A stretch of 64,000 bases of DNA from Symsagittifera roscoffensis. Lineage: Eukaryota > Xenacoelomorpha > Acoela > Convolutidae. Of the stretch, positions 22,437-34,360 are shown in pieces (the first letter of the stretch is position 1; every line of letters starts with the position of its first letter). The stretch lies in contig NC_087068.1 of assembly GCF_963678635.1 (NCBI RefSeq), positions 54,654,467 to 54,718,466 on the forward strand, written 5' to 3'. The notes under the pieces were generated by a model, which was not told where the DNA came from, made no database searches, and was given only the letters and a program-made list of their open reading frames with translations. The position numbers and the translations under genes were made by a program.

Positions 22437-24421
22437 TTGGAGGAAAAGGTGACTGCATCTTCAGTGTCAAAATCTGACAAACGAGTAGAGTTTGGATTGG
22501 GATTCTCGGACAAACTACTGAGAACGAGCTTAATGATGGTATGGAAACTGATAAAACAATCGTGGTGTCCTAGTTCCAACGCTGATTCGATATTGCGTAC
22601 GACACAAGACGTGCAGAGGGAACTGAACTCAGACTGTAACTTGCGTGACCTGAACATCATCTATAATTTGATGGCGACAGCCTCTAAGAGCAACGGAGAA
22701 GACAAGGTAGAGTTGGCTGGCTGGGGACTAGAGGACTGGGTCAAACCTGGTAGCTGTCTGGCAGAAGTCTGTGGACTGGAAGGTCGCATCAGTGGAGGTC
22801 TGGATTGCGTAAAGACTCTGGGGAAACAACACAAGCAATTGACGATATTGCTTGGGAACATTGTGATCAAGTCGAAAACAGAAACGGAACTGATTGCAGA
22901 TTGCCATGGAGGAACCAGGGTGAATCTAGTGACTGCACTAGGATTCTACAGCATGTTTGGTTCTTTAGAGTCACTATTGAATATAGAACAAAAGCATGAA
23001 ATGGTTACGACCATCAGTGTAGAAGTGTTTCCGGGAGTGTTGCAAACCGAGCAGAAGTATATTGGAAAGTGGAGAGAACCGATCGAGGCGGAAATCAACA
23101 TCCGGCAGAGTGAAACTTATTGTAGGCCGACGGGAGCGAGATATTTAGTGGGATCAACTCTAGCTCCAATGTGCAAGAGCAGATACCCAGAGCATTTTGT
23201 AGCGGTCGATGTGAAAAGTACGAGAACGATCGTGGATCAAGCCTTCTCAGTGCCAAAATGCGTAAGACTAGCGAGAATGTCAGAAAAATCTTACGAGTTA
23301 CTGTGCAAAATGTTCTCAGCAGTTCCGGAGAGAACCAAAGAGGAGTTAGAATCGATACTGGGAAAGAAGTTCATGGGATACCCCAGTGGGAACTTCAGCG
23401 ACTTTGATAGAAAAAAGCAGAAAGGATCAACAGTCACGGATTACAATACAGTAGATGAGATTGATGAAGTCCACTGAGTGATGATGGAAGTAGAACCACT
23501 ACTGGAAGCTTCGGAAAAACGTAATTGGAGGAGCATCATGTCAACACATGATGAGTTCCCCTGCCATTGCTTGCTACAAAAATGGTGGTACCCCGGGCGT
23601 TGTAATCTGGTGTTGATCTGAGACTGTGGAGAGCTGCTCTCCATGGGTTTACCAGATTCATCACAGCCCATAACGATAGTGATCGGAGGAGTTATGATGG
23701 CGATTTGATGGCTGGAACTTCATGTAAAAGAGAAAAAAAGACAGGAGGCGCCGACGAAAGGACAATTACAGGAATTGGATTGTCTAAAAGATTCAGATCT
23801 TTTTGAGACAATGTGCAAAATCTTGAACATCCCAATGGAAGTGAAAAAAGTATAGACCAGAAGACGACTGATGCCATGGTTTAGAGCCAACATGACTGCA
23901 ATGGTTGTACGAGTATGTCAAGAAACATATGTCGAAGCACAGCAGGGTGTACAGTGCGTATCAGCTGGACATTGGAGCAGGAGTTTGTAAGCGAGCTTTT
24001 GTAACTCATCGGAATACAGTAACCACCTCAGTGAAGAAAACTTCTAGGACAAGTGAAAGTGACGGAAGGGAAAAAGAAGAGATGTTAAAGGAAGACTTGG
24101 AGAGAAACGTGACGTTGTGCCTCCACAACAGCTTCTGCCGAAACATAGAAACTAACGTTGATCCTCTACCTTGATGTAAACAAAGAGTAGAAGAGCAGAA
24201 GTGTTGGAGGACTGCTTCCAACAGCGTCAGAATAGCTACCGACGTTTTGCAAGACACAGAGACTGAAAGTGCGGAAACAATGTCGCAGGAGGAGGGATGG
24301 AACCTTGACAAATGGCCGAAAAACAAGAACCAAAGAGAAAGAAAATTAGAAGAATTTAGAAGTTTTAGAATTTCTAAACGACTAACAAAGAAAAAAACAA
24401 AGAAGCGACGAAAGAGAAGAT
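22437..24421 (+). pseudogene. SGNH polyprotein unit 1, C-terminal region
   Basis: A 346-codon open stretch (22,437-23,477) and broken continuation align with the 660-codon ORF at 37,571-35,589 and with 59,742-62,180. Shared words are QSWCPSS, GSCLAEVCG, FSVPKCVRLARMS, PCHCL, PWFRA and LCLHNSFCRN. TGA and TAG replace Trp in LIWD and in the V-W-R context near 23,850, and CGA appears to have become TGA near 23,707. Function unknown. The conserved Cys/His words suggest a metal-binding or disulfide-bearing fold, but this is only inference. Confidence 0.72.
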
Positions 24422-26050
24422 GTTAAAACTCAGAATTTTTTTGTATGTGACAAAAAACTAAAATGAGAAACAAAGCAACTAAGTTTGCAATTGAAACTGA
24501 AAATAAAACATTTAGTTGAGTTTTGAAGATTAAAGAATTTGTTGCATTATACATTTGTATTATGATTTTAGTTAGTGGCTTTACAGACACTTACTATTTA
24601 TTTAGAGGGGCTTGAGTGAAGAATATATTAAAACAACCCAGCCTGCATGGTTGTTTTTAATCAACTAGGACGACTGATCACTTTGAGGTGACATGAAAGG
24701 CTTGGATAATCTCTTGAAGAGGGAGATTATTAAAATTGTTCCTTCTAACTACCGAGTTCTTTAATTTTAATATTCAGGGCCAGTAACAATTAAATATCCG
24801 AAGGGAATAAACATAGTAGGATAATTTCAGTTCGTAGGTTGGCAGGACTGTCCTGCGTTCCTACACTTTTTGAACCTAGGAGAAAAAGTTTTAAATCGGG
24901 ACATAGATATTGGAAGTCTAAGAAGATGTTTTATCTTAAGTATATCCTCGAAAGTACAGATTGGTGAAAGAATTTGGAAGGCTATAGTAGTGTAATATGA
25001 TGCCATTTATATTCTGCAGTGAGTCGATATGACGTGGATAAAGATGACTTTATGAATTTTGTAAACTCTGTTCGATGGCACTGTACCTTTCCGATGGAGA
25101 CTACGACACTCAATGGAGACCTTGACCGGTCTGTCCGGGGAGTATGTTACATTCGACCAGATTGTACGAAAAAGCAGTTTCGCAATCGAAATTTTATCGG
25201 TCTGAAAAAGGACATCTAACCTGGAAGATTGATGGTTTTATTGGATTAGCAGCGTCATTTGAACGATTAGACGAATCGGGAGGGGTTGGTTTTAATTGAC
25301 ATGCTAATTTTTAAAATTTCGATTTAAACGTGAAAGACACGTAACTTTTTTATAATTCGCACACACTGAAACGGCGAAACAGAACAACAAAAGTTGCAGT
25401 GAAAACAACTACGACAAAACGACAACAGTTTGAAACTGTGATTGGAATTTGTCAGGAACCATTCCGAGTTGTAACGATTGTGCTGCTACAATCGTTACAA
25501 CGCAGAACCCAAAAAAAAGGAAGGATGTTGGGACGGCGTGTCCAGCCTTCCGGAAAGAAATAGGAGTGCTATTTCCCCGGATTCCAGAAACCGGAGGGGT
25601 CACGGGCCCAAGACTCAAACTACTTTATATAAACTTTTAGCTTCCTGATCATGTCCTGAGTTGATTTCAATTAACATTCAGATTCATTTTCAGAGAAGGA
25701 GAAGCTAGGAGTGGGGAAAAGGGTTGATCCATTTTCGATGGAGATGATGATTTTTATCAACTGAACAAAAACAATAGTAATATAATAAATAGTAGTAGCC
25801 CTGTTTTTAGGATTGACCTCGTGGTCTGGGGATACTGAGACCCAGCCATGAGCTCACTATTTTTGCATATAATTAAGTTATTTTGAGCGTTCTGGTCGAA
25901 GCCGGAAAGCAGTAACCTTTTTGTCGACCCGATGTTAGGAAAACCAACAAAAGAACTGGCTTTGGCAGAGACTGTGAAAAGCATGTAGAGCTGTGTTTAG
26001 ACGCTAGCCAGTCATTTTAGAACCTAGCTTTATTTTTCGTCGATATGTAA
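24422..26050. other. AT-rich 3' region of array unit 1
   Basis: No coding region can be supported. A 66-codon ORF at 25,019-25,219 recurs at 32,589-32,789, but the two differ at many amino-acid positions, so it shows no sign of selection. The segment holds a stable hairpin (25,469-25,500). It may be the 3' untranslated region of the old polyprotein copy plus unidentified repeat. Confidence 0.55.
25469..25500. repeat. Perfect 12-bp-stem hairpin
   Basis: TTGTAACGATTG, loop TGCTGCTA, CAATCGTTACAA. The same hairpin is preserved exactly at 33,039-33,070 in unit 2 although surrounding bases differ. No T run follows it. Role unknown. Confidence 0.85.
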
Positions 26051-26935
26051 TTCCGGGCGAATGTTACAATCCACCTTCGCATATACAATTTTCAGTCCAT
26101 CCGGGAGCTGTGCATATACGTGGGTTCATCCTAGAATTCGTCATGTTCACAAAGTCTCCTGTAGGCCTGATCCGTTTGTGGTCTTGCTTATTGTCCTCAC
26201 TACGCCAAATTGGTCCATGGTACCAGCCTCTCTATCGGCGTATGCGTCATTCTCCTGATTCGAACTATTGAGGCTGACTTGAGATCCAAAATCATCTTGC
26301 CAGTCATCGTCCTCTTCTTCTTCCTGGGTTTCTGCTTCATCGCCTGTACCCGTTCACATGGTAACTGGAAAAAAATTTCCGAAAGTGTTCTTCACTCTTT
26401 CTGAAAACGATGAGGACGTTGCCGCTTTCTCCGTCACGCCAAGCATCATGGTGTTGTCTGTGGGTGATCTTGTAGTAGACCCTTTCAGTAGAGATGTCGG
26501 ACAGTTCCGACATCTCTTCTCGGTCCAGGGTCCCGATGGAAGTGGCAAAATTTTGGCCTTGTTCTACCGGAGTAGATTCACTCGCCAATCTTCTGTTTCC
26601 TCTCCCTTCCGGTCAATGTCCCTCTTGGTTCTCATCCATGGCAGGGTCCGAATGGACCTCTACCTCTAACCTTGCCTTCTGTCCTTCTGAGGACTTTTGA
26701 CTCCTGGTTTCAACTATTATGCCTGAAACTTTCTTTCCTTCGTCGGTCCGGGTTCGTGTGATCCTTTCCACCAAAGGGTCGTTCATTGCTCCTCTCTGTT
26801 TCTCTGCTATGAATTTCCTGGAGCTATCACTTAGTTTGAGAATCCTTGACTTGTCTAGACTCATTTTCACTTTATCACTTATTACTGCCTATACACTCAG
26901 TTCGATTGCTAGTGTCCTTTTAGTCTGACTGCTGA
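26051..26935 (-). pseudogene. gag-like N-terminal remnant joined to an SGNH-domain scrap, unit 1
   Basis: On the minus strand an ORF from 26,870 reads MKMSLDKSRIL then VETRSQ, GQKARLEVEV and DPAMDEN. Its pattern resembles the start of the gag region at 53,686-53,366 (VNTRSN, GRRAEPAIEIELEAP). A second frame (26,588-26,337) continues it. Further downstream on the same strand, about 26,120-26,070, 47 bases match the second SGNH-like domain at 17,436-17,482 (ATGCACAGCTCCCGGATGG and the following TGTATATGCGA). This is an internally deleted relic of an element with gag first and SGNH later on one strand. Confidence 0.6.
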
Positions 26936-27244
26936 TAACAATAACACAACACATTAATTTCCAAAAGTTTCACTTAAATAGTGACCACGAATCCTTGTAT
27001 GATATCACAGTACAGCGTGTATAGAATTTTTTCACAATAATCGATTATTAGTTGTAAGATATGAAGCTAGCACAGTATGATGATATCAATTTATTTAAAA
27101 GATAGTGTTCTGACTACCCAATCAAAGACAGATATTATTGATTTAAAACCAAAATGAAGAAAAATAAGACTTTTCTTTCAATGCGAAACGTAATTGTTTT
27201 GTACTTCAGTCAGTCGCAATGTAATAGTCGAACTTGTTTCTAAA
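26936..27244. other. Non-coding end of unit 1
   Basis: AT-rich. CCAAAAGTTTCACTTAAATAG followed by TGACCA (about 26,960) resembles the CCAAAAGTTTCTATTAATTAG-TGACCA end of the LTR-like segment at about 20,080. It may therefore be an LTR boundary, but the limits are unclear. Confidence 0.4.
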
Positions 27245-27619
27245 GAAAGAGCTTTCCCTGCTTGGTGCTGCACCAAACAGACAAAACTTGAAGGCAGTAA
27301 TTTTCACAAGTAGGCGTCTATTGCAATCATTGAGTCCTGTGTTACCTATCTGCCTTCGGATTGCCCGAGCTAGACCTACTAAAATCCTCAGGGCAATCAC
27401 TTTTCCCAAAAACGATTTGGATTTCAATCCACACAAACCAGTTACAAACTCTTTTTCAATTTAGACTTAGTGTCGCGAACACTCGAGTTTGGACCTGTTT
27501 TGTTTTGGTCTGATCTTCTATAAAAGGCAAGTTACCAGTGCAGTCACTGGTTCCTAGCCTGTCTCTTAATAACTTAATTTCATTCATTATTATCTTCTTC
27601 CAAAAGTTTCTATTAATTA
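27245..27619 (+). promoter_or_regulatory. LTR-like segment with TATA box, unit 2
   Basis: Base-for-base repeat of 19,708-20,081 apart from one extra G near its start. TATAAAAGG at 27,519 and TGCAGTCACTGG about 20 bp on. Upstream, unlike in unit 1, it continues smoothly into the preceding unit, so this is the normal junction of the array. Confidence 0.55.
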
Positions 27620-28826
27620 GTGACCAAAAATTACCCCTCGGTTTCTCGATATCTGATAAAAGAATTCCTCCAAGAAGTCGTAGAAGTATCGATTGTTGAA
27701 TTACTAGCCCTGTTCGTGACGTTTGGAGCAGAGAACTTTGTGAAAGGACTAGCGATACTGCTCACCGAAGCAGTGCAGAGTTTGCGACTAGACGGTCTTC
27801 TAACTTTGTTCGCGATAACGCATGGAAACTTAAAAGGATTGATGAATTTGACATGCTATCCGGAGCAGATGAGAGAGAACGTGAGGAAATTCGATGTGAA
27901 GCGATCCACGGATTCCTGAACAAGATAAGAGATTTGCGACATACTCTTATCCAGTACCACCTGCAGCAGAATTGCTTTGGAACAGGAGAGGACGAGACGA
28001 TTCAGTGCGACGTCGTGTCGGGGCTGATCTGTGCTTAGCTATGAGGACCGATCTTTTAGCATTGATCAGAGGAGCCACGGAGTTTGTGACGGTCATATAT
28101 GGCCCTGCAGTCACGTTTGCGTCCCTGATTTTAAGGTGGAAGCATACAGAAGGTCGGTGCTGCACCTGAACCTCATATCAGCAGTGGACGGAAGTGCGCT
28201 GAATTGGTGTGAGCAGCATATACTGCGACTGCGAGAGCTCATGAGCGAAGACCTATTGTTCGCAAAGATCTCATTAGACGGTCATTAACTTTGACGATCA
28301 CTTCCGTGATCGTATGGGAAAAGAGGACAGAGGACACATCGAGGTGTTCTCAAAGCTCTGGAACTTAAGGCCGCATGATAAAACGAATGGCGAGATCACG
28401 TGAACTCCTCGTCTAATAGCCGAGTGCCATAAATTGAGAGAAGAGATGAAAGACTGGGGTGATTACAAGAAACTGCCGGAGGAAATCCCTGAATTCTCTC
28501 TGATAAGAAGGATGCTGCTCGGAGCAGTCTCCGCAGTGCAAACCTCTAGGATGGGAGCCTTTGAGAGTAACCAAAGGAGAATGGCGAAGTTTTCTGAAAG
28601 GATGGATCCGTGGTTCATTGGCAGAAACGTTGCAGTGCTGCAGTATACGCAGTTTACTTACACTGATGAAGCAACGAGGAGACGAATGAGCAATATAGCG
28701 ACTCCGAAGCCTGGGAGGTTTGACGAGGAATGGGCGAAACTGGATCTAGCGCCTATGATTATGAGAGGCATGGCTGACTTACCAGAAGCCTCCCTAATCT
28801 TGACGAGTGTAAAACCATGGTAAACG
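27620..28826 (+). pseudogene. SGNH polyprotein unit 2, helical region
   Basis: Nearly identical to 20,082-21,288, with only one or two differences noticed (for example near 28,592). It keeps the same frameshifts and stops, so the lesions predate the duplication. Aligns with 41,186-39,828 of the large element. Confidence 0.72.
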
Positions 28827-30532
28827 GTGGGAGGACCACTACAGACTAGAACTATGCTAGCACCCTTCGGCCATGAAGAAGTCAAAGTAGTTCATGGAGA
28901 GGAGGAAGATCAGTCCGCTGGCAGACTAGTTGTACCGAAACTTCCTGATGGGGCAACGAGTGAAGAGCAAGGTCCCTCAAGTTCAGGAAAGAATCCGAGA
29001 CGAGACAATGGGCAGGGAGGAAGCCGTCGATTGGAAGAACCTATGCACCAGGATCCCGATCAAGCCGAGAAGGAAGACGATAAGGCTTCGACAGGAGGGA
29101 TGTCCAGCCTGGACTTCAATTTCCTCAGCGATTTTGAAAACGGCAGGGACACGTTGGAAGCGACGACTGAGCAACTTGCTGGAGAGCAACTCTCTGAGCA
29201 ATTCTCTGAGCAATTCTGAGCACTGGAAGGGAACGAACCGCAACTTGCTGGAGAGCAACTCTCTGAGCAATTCAAAAAATACCGAACAGAAATTCTTGAT
29301 GGAATCACCAAGGAGAAGAAGGATAGAAGGCACTGCCAGAGTACCTTTCTTGGGAACGTTGCCCGAAGAAGCGTGGGAGGTGCATCATAGATACCATGAA
29401 AATAGGACGGGATGCAGAATGGACAGAGTGGCCTTCTTGGAAGAAGTCTGGACAGTAGTTCAGAGCTACGGAACCCAGTCGATTTTGAAACTAGGTCTCA
29501 ACCGACCACTAATGCGGGAAGTCTTTGACAAACTCGACGAGTGTGAAGGGAGACTCAGCGAGTTGTTGATCGATTCGGCCACTGACGAAAATGAGGCAAA
29601 CTCTCCTATCAAGATATCGCCGCAAGAAGACAAAAGAGAATTGGTATATCTGTCAAGAACTCGGAAGGGAACGATGCGATCACAAATGGTGATTGACAGA
29701 AATAATGAAGTGAAGATGAAACTGGGCAGCAAGGTGAGGTTGAGGCTCTTAATGGCTCTGGAAGACAAAAGTGCCATGGAAGGTTATTTGGAGACGATGA
29801 TGCAAGGCACCACCCTGAAGCAGAAGGCATAAGGGACTCTGGTATCGTCTGAAATGCACGCGGAAACGATCGAGCATTTAGTGAGCCTTCCATGGAGGGC
29901 GGTAGTGTTACGATGAGAAGAAATGAGAACCACGCCGAAGATAAACGCTCTGATAGCAAGACCCTATGTGAGAACAGAGTTACAACTGAGGTTCGCTTGG
30001 TGCATGATTGGACTGACTCTCGGTGAATATGATTTGGAAGAAAGGAAAAGATCGAAGGTGTTCTTAATGACGAGTGTGAGAGATCTGGTGACCCAAGAAG
30101 GAGCACAGGAGATTTATGATAGAACAAACTTTAGTGCCAGCATTGAACACTTGCGTCAAGATGCTAAGAGAAGGCGATGAACGAGCGAAAGCTTTGCTCT
30201 TTCTGGCACTTTTGGACATTTATCAGAGCAAACCAATGCGAGTGAATATGAAAGAACCCGTGGAACTAGAACGATGAAGAAAATAGACGAAATAAGGAGG
30301 TTCTCAACCAAGGAGCTGAATCTCTCAAAAGAATCTATGGGAGCACTGCCGAGATCCAATGAATACTGTGGACCGATCAGGAAGAAATCGTACAGTACGT
30401 TTCCGGAATCATAGGGATGGCGTACAACCCCTTCATAAATGAAGACATACGCGATTGCTTCTTTGACTACAACCAAGCAGTGTTGTTGAGGTACTGAACG
30501 TCAAGAATTGCAACGATAAGAAGCGCTGCTAA
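28827..30532 (+). pseudogene. SGNH polyprotein unit 2, central region
   Basis: Longest open stretch is 300 codons (28,930-29,832). After a Ser/Asn-rich repeat (LLESNSLSNS twice), which is out of frame with the family, it carries VPFLGTLPEEAWE and DRVAFLEEVWTVV. These match MFLGTLDEDAWRK and DEFKEELWDTVV of the 777-codon ORF at 39,889-37,556. A later fragment reads ALIARPYVRTELQLRFAWCMIG, matching the start of the 59,742-62,180 ORF. Part of the region after 29,735 is deleted relative to unit 1. Function unknown. Confidence 0.66.
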
Positions 30533-31960
30533 TCAGTAGACCAAGCTGGGACTAGTCTTGGAGGAAAAGGTGACAAACGAGTGGGGTTTGGATTGGGATT
30601 CTCGGACAAACTACTGAGAACGAGCTTAATGATTGTATGGAAACTGATAAAACAATCATGGTGTCCTAGTTCCAACGCTGATTCGATATTGCGTACGACA
30701 CAAGACGTGCAGAGGGAACTGAACTCAGACTGTAACTTGCGTGACCTGAACATCATCTATAATTTGATGACGACAGCCTCTAAGAGCAACGGAGAAGACA
30801 AGGTAGAGTTGGCTGGCTGGGGACCAGAGGACTGGGTCAAACCTGGTAGCTGTCTGGCAGAAGTCTGTGGACTGGAAGGTCGCATCAGTGGAGGTATGGA
30901 TTGCGTAAAGACTCTGGGGAAACAACACAAGCAATTGACGATATTGCTTGGGAACATTGTGATCAAGTCGAAAACAGAAACGGAACTGATTTCAGATTGC
31001 CATGGAGGAACCAAGGTGAATCTAGTGACTGCACTAGGATTCTACAGCATGTTTGGTTCTTTAGAGTCACTATTGAATCTAGAACAAAAGCATGAAATGG
31101 TTACGACCATCAGTGTAGAAGTGTTTCCGGGAGTGTTGCAAACCGAGCAGAAGTATATTGGAAAGTGGAGAGACCGATCGAGGCGGAAATCAACATCCGG
31201 CAGAGTGAAACTTATTGTAGGCCGACGGGAGCCAGATATTTAGTGGGATCAACTCTAGCTCCAATGTGCAAGAGCAGATACCCAGTGCATTTTTCTAGCG
31301 GTCGATGTGAAAAGTACGAGAACGATCGTGGATCAAGCCTCCTCAGTGCCAAAATGCGTAAGACTAGCCAGAATGTCAGAAAAATCTTACGAGTTACTGT
31401 GCAAAATGTTCTCAGCAGTTCCGGAGAGAACCAAAAAGGATTTAGAATCGATACTGTGAAAGAAGTTCATGGGATACGCCAGTGGGAACTTCAGCGACTT
31501 TGATAGACAAAAGCAGAAAGTATCAACAGTCACGGGTTACAATACAGAAGATGAGATTGATGAAGTCCACTGAGTGATGATGGAAGTAGAACCACTACTG
31601 GAAGCTTCGGAAAAACGTAATTGGAGGAGTGAAAGTGAAAGTGACGGAAGGGAAAAAGAAGAGATGTTGAAGGAAGACTTGGAGGAAACGTGACGTTGTG
31701 CCTCCACAACAGCTTCTGCCGAAACAGAGAAACTAACGTTGATCCTCTACCTTGATGTAAACAAAGAGTAGACGAGCACAAGTGTTGGAGGACTGCTTCC
31801 AACAGCGTCAGAATAGCTACCGACGTTTTGGAAGACACAGAGACTGAAAGCGCGGAAACAATGTCGCAGAAGGAGGAGATGGAACATTGACAAATGGCCG
31901 AAAAACAAGAACCACAGAGAAAGAAAATTAGAAGAAATTAGAAGTTTCAGAACTTCTAAA
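30533..31960 (+). pseudogene. SGNH polyprotein unit 2, C-terminal region, truncated
   Basis: Matches 22,480-24,400 but lacks the stretch encoding PCHCL to PWFRA: GGAGGAG near 31,625 jumps directly to sequence equivalent to about 24,050. SWCPSS, GSCLAEVCG and LHNSFCRN are kept. Frameshifts occur near 31,168 and 31,290. A more degraded sister of the unit 1 copy. Confidence 0.68.
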
Positions 31961-33620
31961 CGACTAACAAAGAAGGAAACAAAGAAGTGACGAAAGAGAA
32001 GATATTAAAAGATGTATATGACAAAAAACTAAAATGAGAAACAGAGCAACTAAGTTTGCAATTGAAACTGAAAAGAAAACATTTAGTTGAAATTTGAAGA
32101 TTAAAGAATTCGTTGCATTTATAAATTTGTATTATAATTTTAGTTAGTGGCTTTAGAGACACTTACTATTTTTTTAGAGGGGCTTGAGTGAAGAATATAT
32201 TAAAACAACCCAGCCTGCATGGTTGTTTTTAATCAACTAGGACGACTGATCACTTTGTGGTGACATGAAAGGCTCGGGTAATCTCTTGAAGAGGGAGATT
32301 ATTTCATTGTTCCTTCTAACTACCGAGTTCCTTAATTTTAATATTCAGGGCCAGTAACAATTGAATATCCGAAGGGAAGAAGCATAGCAGGGTAATTTCA
32401 GTTCGTAGGTTGGCAGGACTGTCCTGCGTTCCTACACTTTTTGAACCTAGGAGAAAACGTTTAAATCGGGACATAGACATTGGAAGTCTAAAAAGATGTT
32501 TTATCTTAAGTATATCCTCGAAAGTGCAGATTGGTGAGAGAATTTGGAAGGCTATAGTAGTGTAGTTTGATGCCATTTATATTCTGCAGTGAGTCGACAT
32601 GACGTGGATAAAGGTGACTTAATGCATTTTGTAAACTCTGTTCGATGGCACTGTACCATTCCGATGAAGACTATGAGAGTCAATGAAGACCTTGACCGGG
32701 CTGTCCGGGGAGTATATGACATTCAAACAGATTGTACGAAAAAGCAGTTTCGCAATCAAAATTTTATCGGTCTGAAAAAGGACATCTAACCTGGAAGATT
32801 GATGGTTTTATTGGATTAGCAGCGTCATTTGAACGATTAGACGAATCGGGAGGGGTTGGTTTTAATTGACATGCTTATTTTTAAAATTTCGATTTAAACG
32901 TGAAAGACACGTAACTTTTTTATATTTCGCACCCACTGAAACGGCGAAACAGAACAACAAAAATTGCAGTGAAAATAACTACGACAAAACGACAACATAT
33001 TGAAACTGTGATTGGAATTTGTCAGGAACCATTCCGAGTTGTAACGATTGTGCTGCTACAATCGTTACAACGCAGAACCCAAGAAAAAAGAAGGGTATTG
33101 GGACGGCGTGTCCAGCCTTCCGGAAAGAAATAGGAGTGCTATTTCCCCGGATTCCAGAATCCGGAGGGGTCTCGAGCCCAAGACTCAAACTATTTTATAT
33201 AAAATTTTAGCTTCCTGATCATGTCCTGAGTTGAATTTAATTAACATCCAGATTCATTTTCAGAGAAGGAGAAGCTAGGAGTGGGGAAAAGGGTTGATCC
33301 ATCTTCGATGGAGATGATGATTTTTATCAACTGAACAAAAACAATAGTAATATAATAAATAGTAGAAGCCCTGTTTTTAGGATTGACCTCGTGGTCTGGG
33401 GATACTGAGACCCAGCCATGAGCTCACTATTTTTGCATATAATTAAGTTAATTTGAGCGTTCTGGTCGAAGCCGGAAAGCAGTAACCTTTTTGTCGACCC
33501 GATGTTAGGAAAACCAACAAAAGAACTGGCTTTGGCAGAGACTGTGAAAAGCATGTAGAGCTGTGTTTAGACGCTAGCCAGTCGTTTTAGAACCTAGCTT
33601 TATTTTTCGTCGATATGTAA
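31961..33620. other. AT-rich 3' region of array unit 2
   Basis: Equivalent to 24,422-26,050 with a few percent difference. Holds the same perfect hairpin at 33,039-33,070 and the same non-conserved 66-codon ORF (32,589-32,789). No gene supported. Confidence 0.55.
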
Positions 33621-34356
33621 TTCCGGGCGAATGTTACAATCCACCTTCGCATACACAAATTTCAGTCCATCCGGGAGCTGTGCATATATGTGGGTTCATC
33701 CTAGAATTCGTCAGGTTCACAAAGTCTCCTGAAGTCCTGATCCGTTTGTGGTCTTGCTTATTGTCCTCACCACGCCAAATTGGTCCATGGTACCAGCTTC
33801 TCTATCGGCGTATGCGTCATTCTCCTGATTCGAGCTATTGAGGCTGACTTGAGATCTAAAGTCATCTTGCCCGTCATCGTCCTCTTCTTCTTCCTGGGTT
33901 TCTGCTTCATCGCCTGTACCCGTTCACATGGTAAATGGAAAAAAGTTTCCGAAAGTGTTCTTCACTCTTTCTGAAAACGATGAGGACGTTGCCGCTTTCT
34001 CCGTCACGCCAAGCATCATGGTGTTGTCTGTGGGTGATCTTGTAGTAGACCCTTTCAGTAGAGATGTCGGACAGTTCCGACATCTCTTCTCGGTCCAGGG
34101 TCCCGATGGAAGTGGCAAAATTTTGGCCTTGTTCTACCGGAGTAGATTCACTCGCCAATCTTCTGTTTCCTCTCCCTTCCGGTCAATGTCCCTCTTGGTT
34201 CTCATCCATGGCAGGGTCCGAATGGACCTCTACCTCTAACCTTGCCTTATGTCCTTCTGAGGACTTTTGACTCCTGGTTTCAACTATTATGCCTGAAACT
34301 TTCTTTCCTTCGTCGGTCCGGGTTCGTGTGATCCTTTCCACCAAAGGGTCGTTCAT
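33621..34356 (-). pseudogene. gag-like N-terminal remnant, unit 2, cut by insertion
   Basis: Minus-strand sequence equal to 26,051-26,790, including the SGNH-domain scrap near 33,640-33,690 and the frame at 34,158-33,907. It is cut at 34,356 by the LTR of the 22.8-kb element. The missing N-terminal part reappears at 57,168-57,397 beyond that element. Confidence 0.6.
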
Positions 34357-34360
34357 TGCT
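34211..34360. repeat. 150-bp flank duplication around the large element
   Basis: GCAGGGTCCGAATG...GTTCATTGCT at 34,211-34,360 is repeated at 57,168-57,317, immediately outside the two LTRs. The uninterrupted unit 1 has the sequence once (26,641-26,790). This is far longer than the 4-6 bp target duplication expected of an LTR integrase. Confidence 0.82.

Larger units (their letters stand above)
19708..27244. repeat. Tandem array, unit 1 (7.54 kb)
   Basis: 19,708 (GAAAGACTTTCCCTGC) corresponds to 27,245, and the offset stays at 7,538-7,570 bp over the whole unit. Contents: TATA-bearing LTR-like segment, 3' half of the SGNH polyprotein (+), AT-rich DNA with a 12-bp-stem hairpin, and a minus-strand gag-like remnant. 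Compared with unit 2 it lacks about 660 bp (29,052-29,713) and has about 300 bp (21,545-21,880) that unit 2 lacks. Confidence 0.9.
27245..34356. repeat. Tandem array, unit 2 (interrupted)
   Basis: Second copy of the 7.54-kb unit. It is continuous to 34,356-34,360, where the 22.8-kb LTR element is inserted. Its remaining 458 bp continue at 57,318-57,775. Removing the insertion and the 150-bp flank duplication restores a unit of about 7.57 kb, matching unit 1. Confidence 0.88.

Noticed and set aside
17136-24421. Alternative nuclear code with UGA = Trp
   Set aside because: TAG also replaces Trp, other stops and frameshifts occur, and long ORFs (59,742-63,872; integrase) use TGG and end at ordinary stops, so decay explains the pattern.
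25019-25219. 66-codon ORF duplicated at 32,589-32,789 as a conserved small gene
   Set aside because: About a quarter of residues differ between the copies while the DNA differs by under 10%; most changes alter the protein, so there is no sign of selection.
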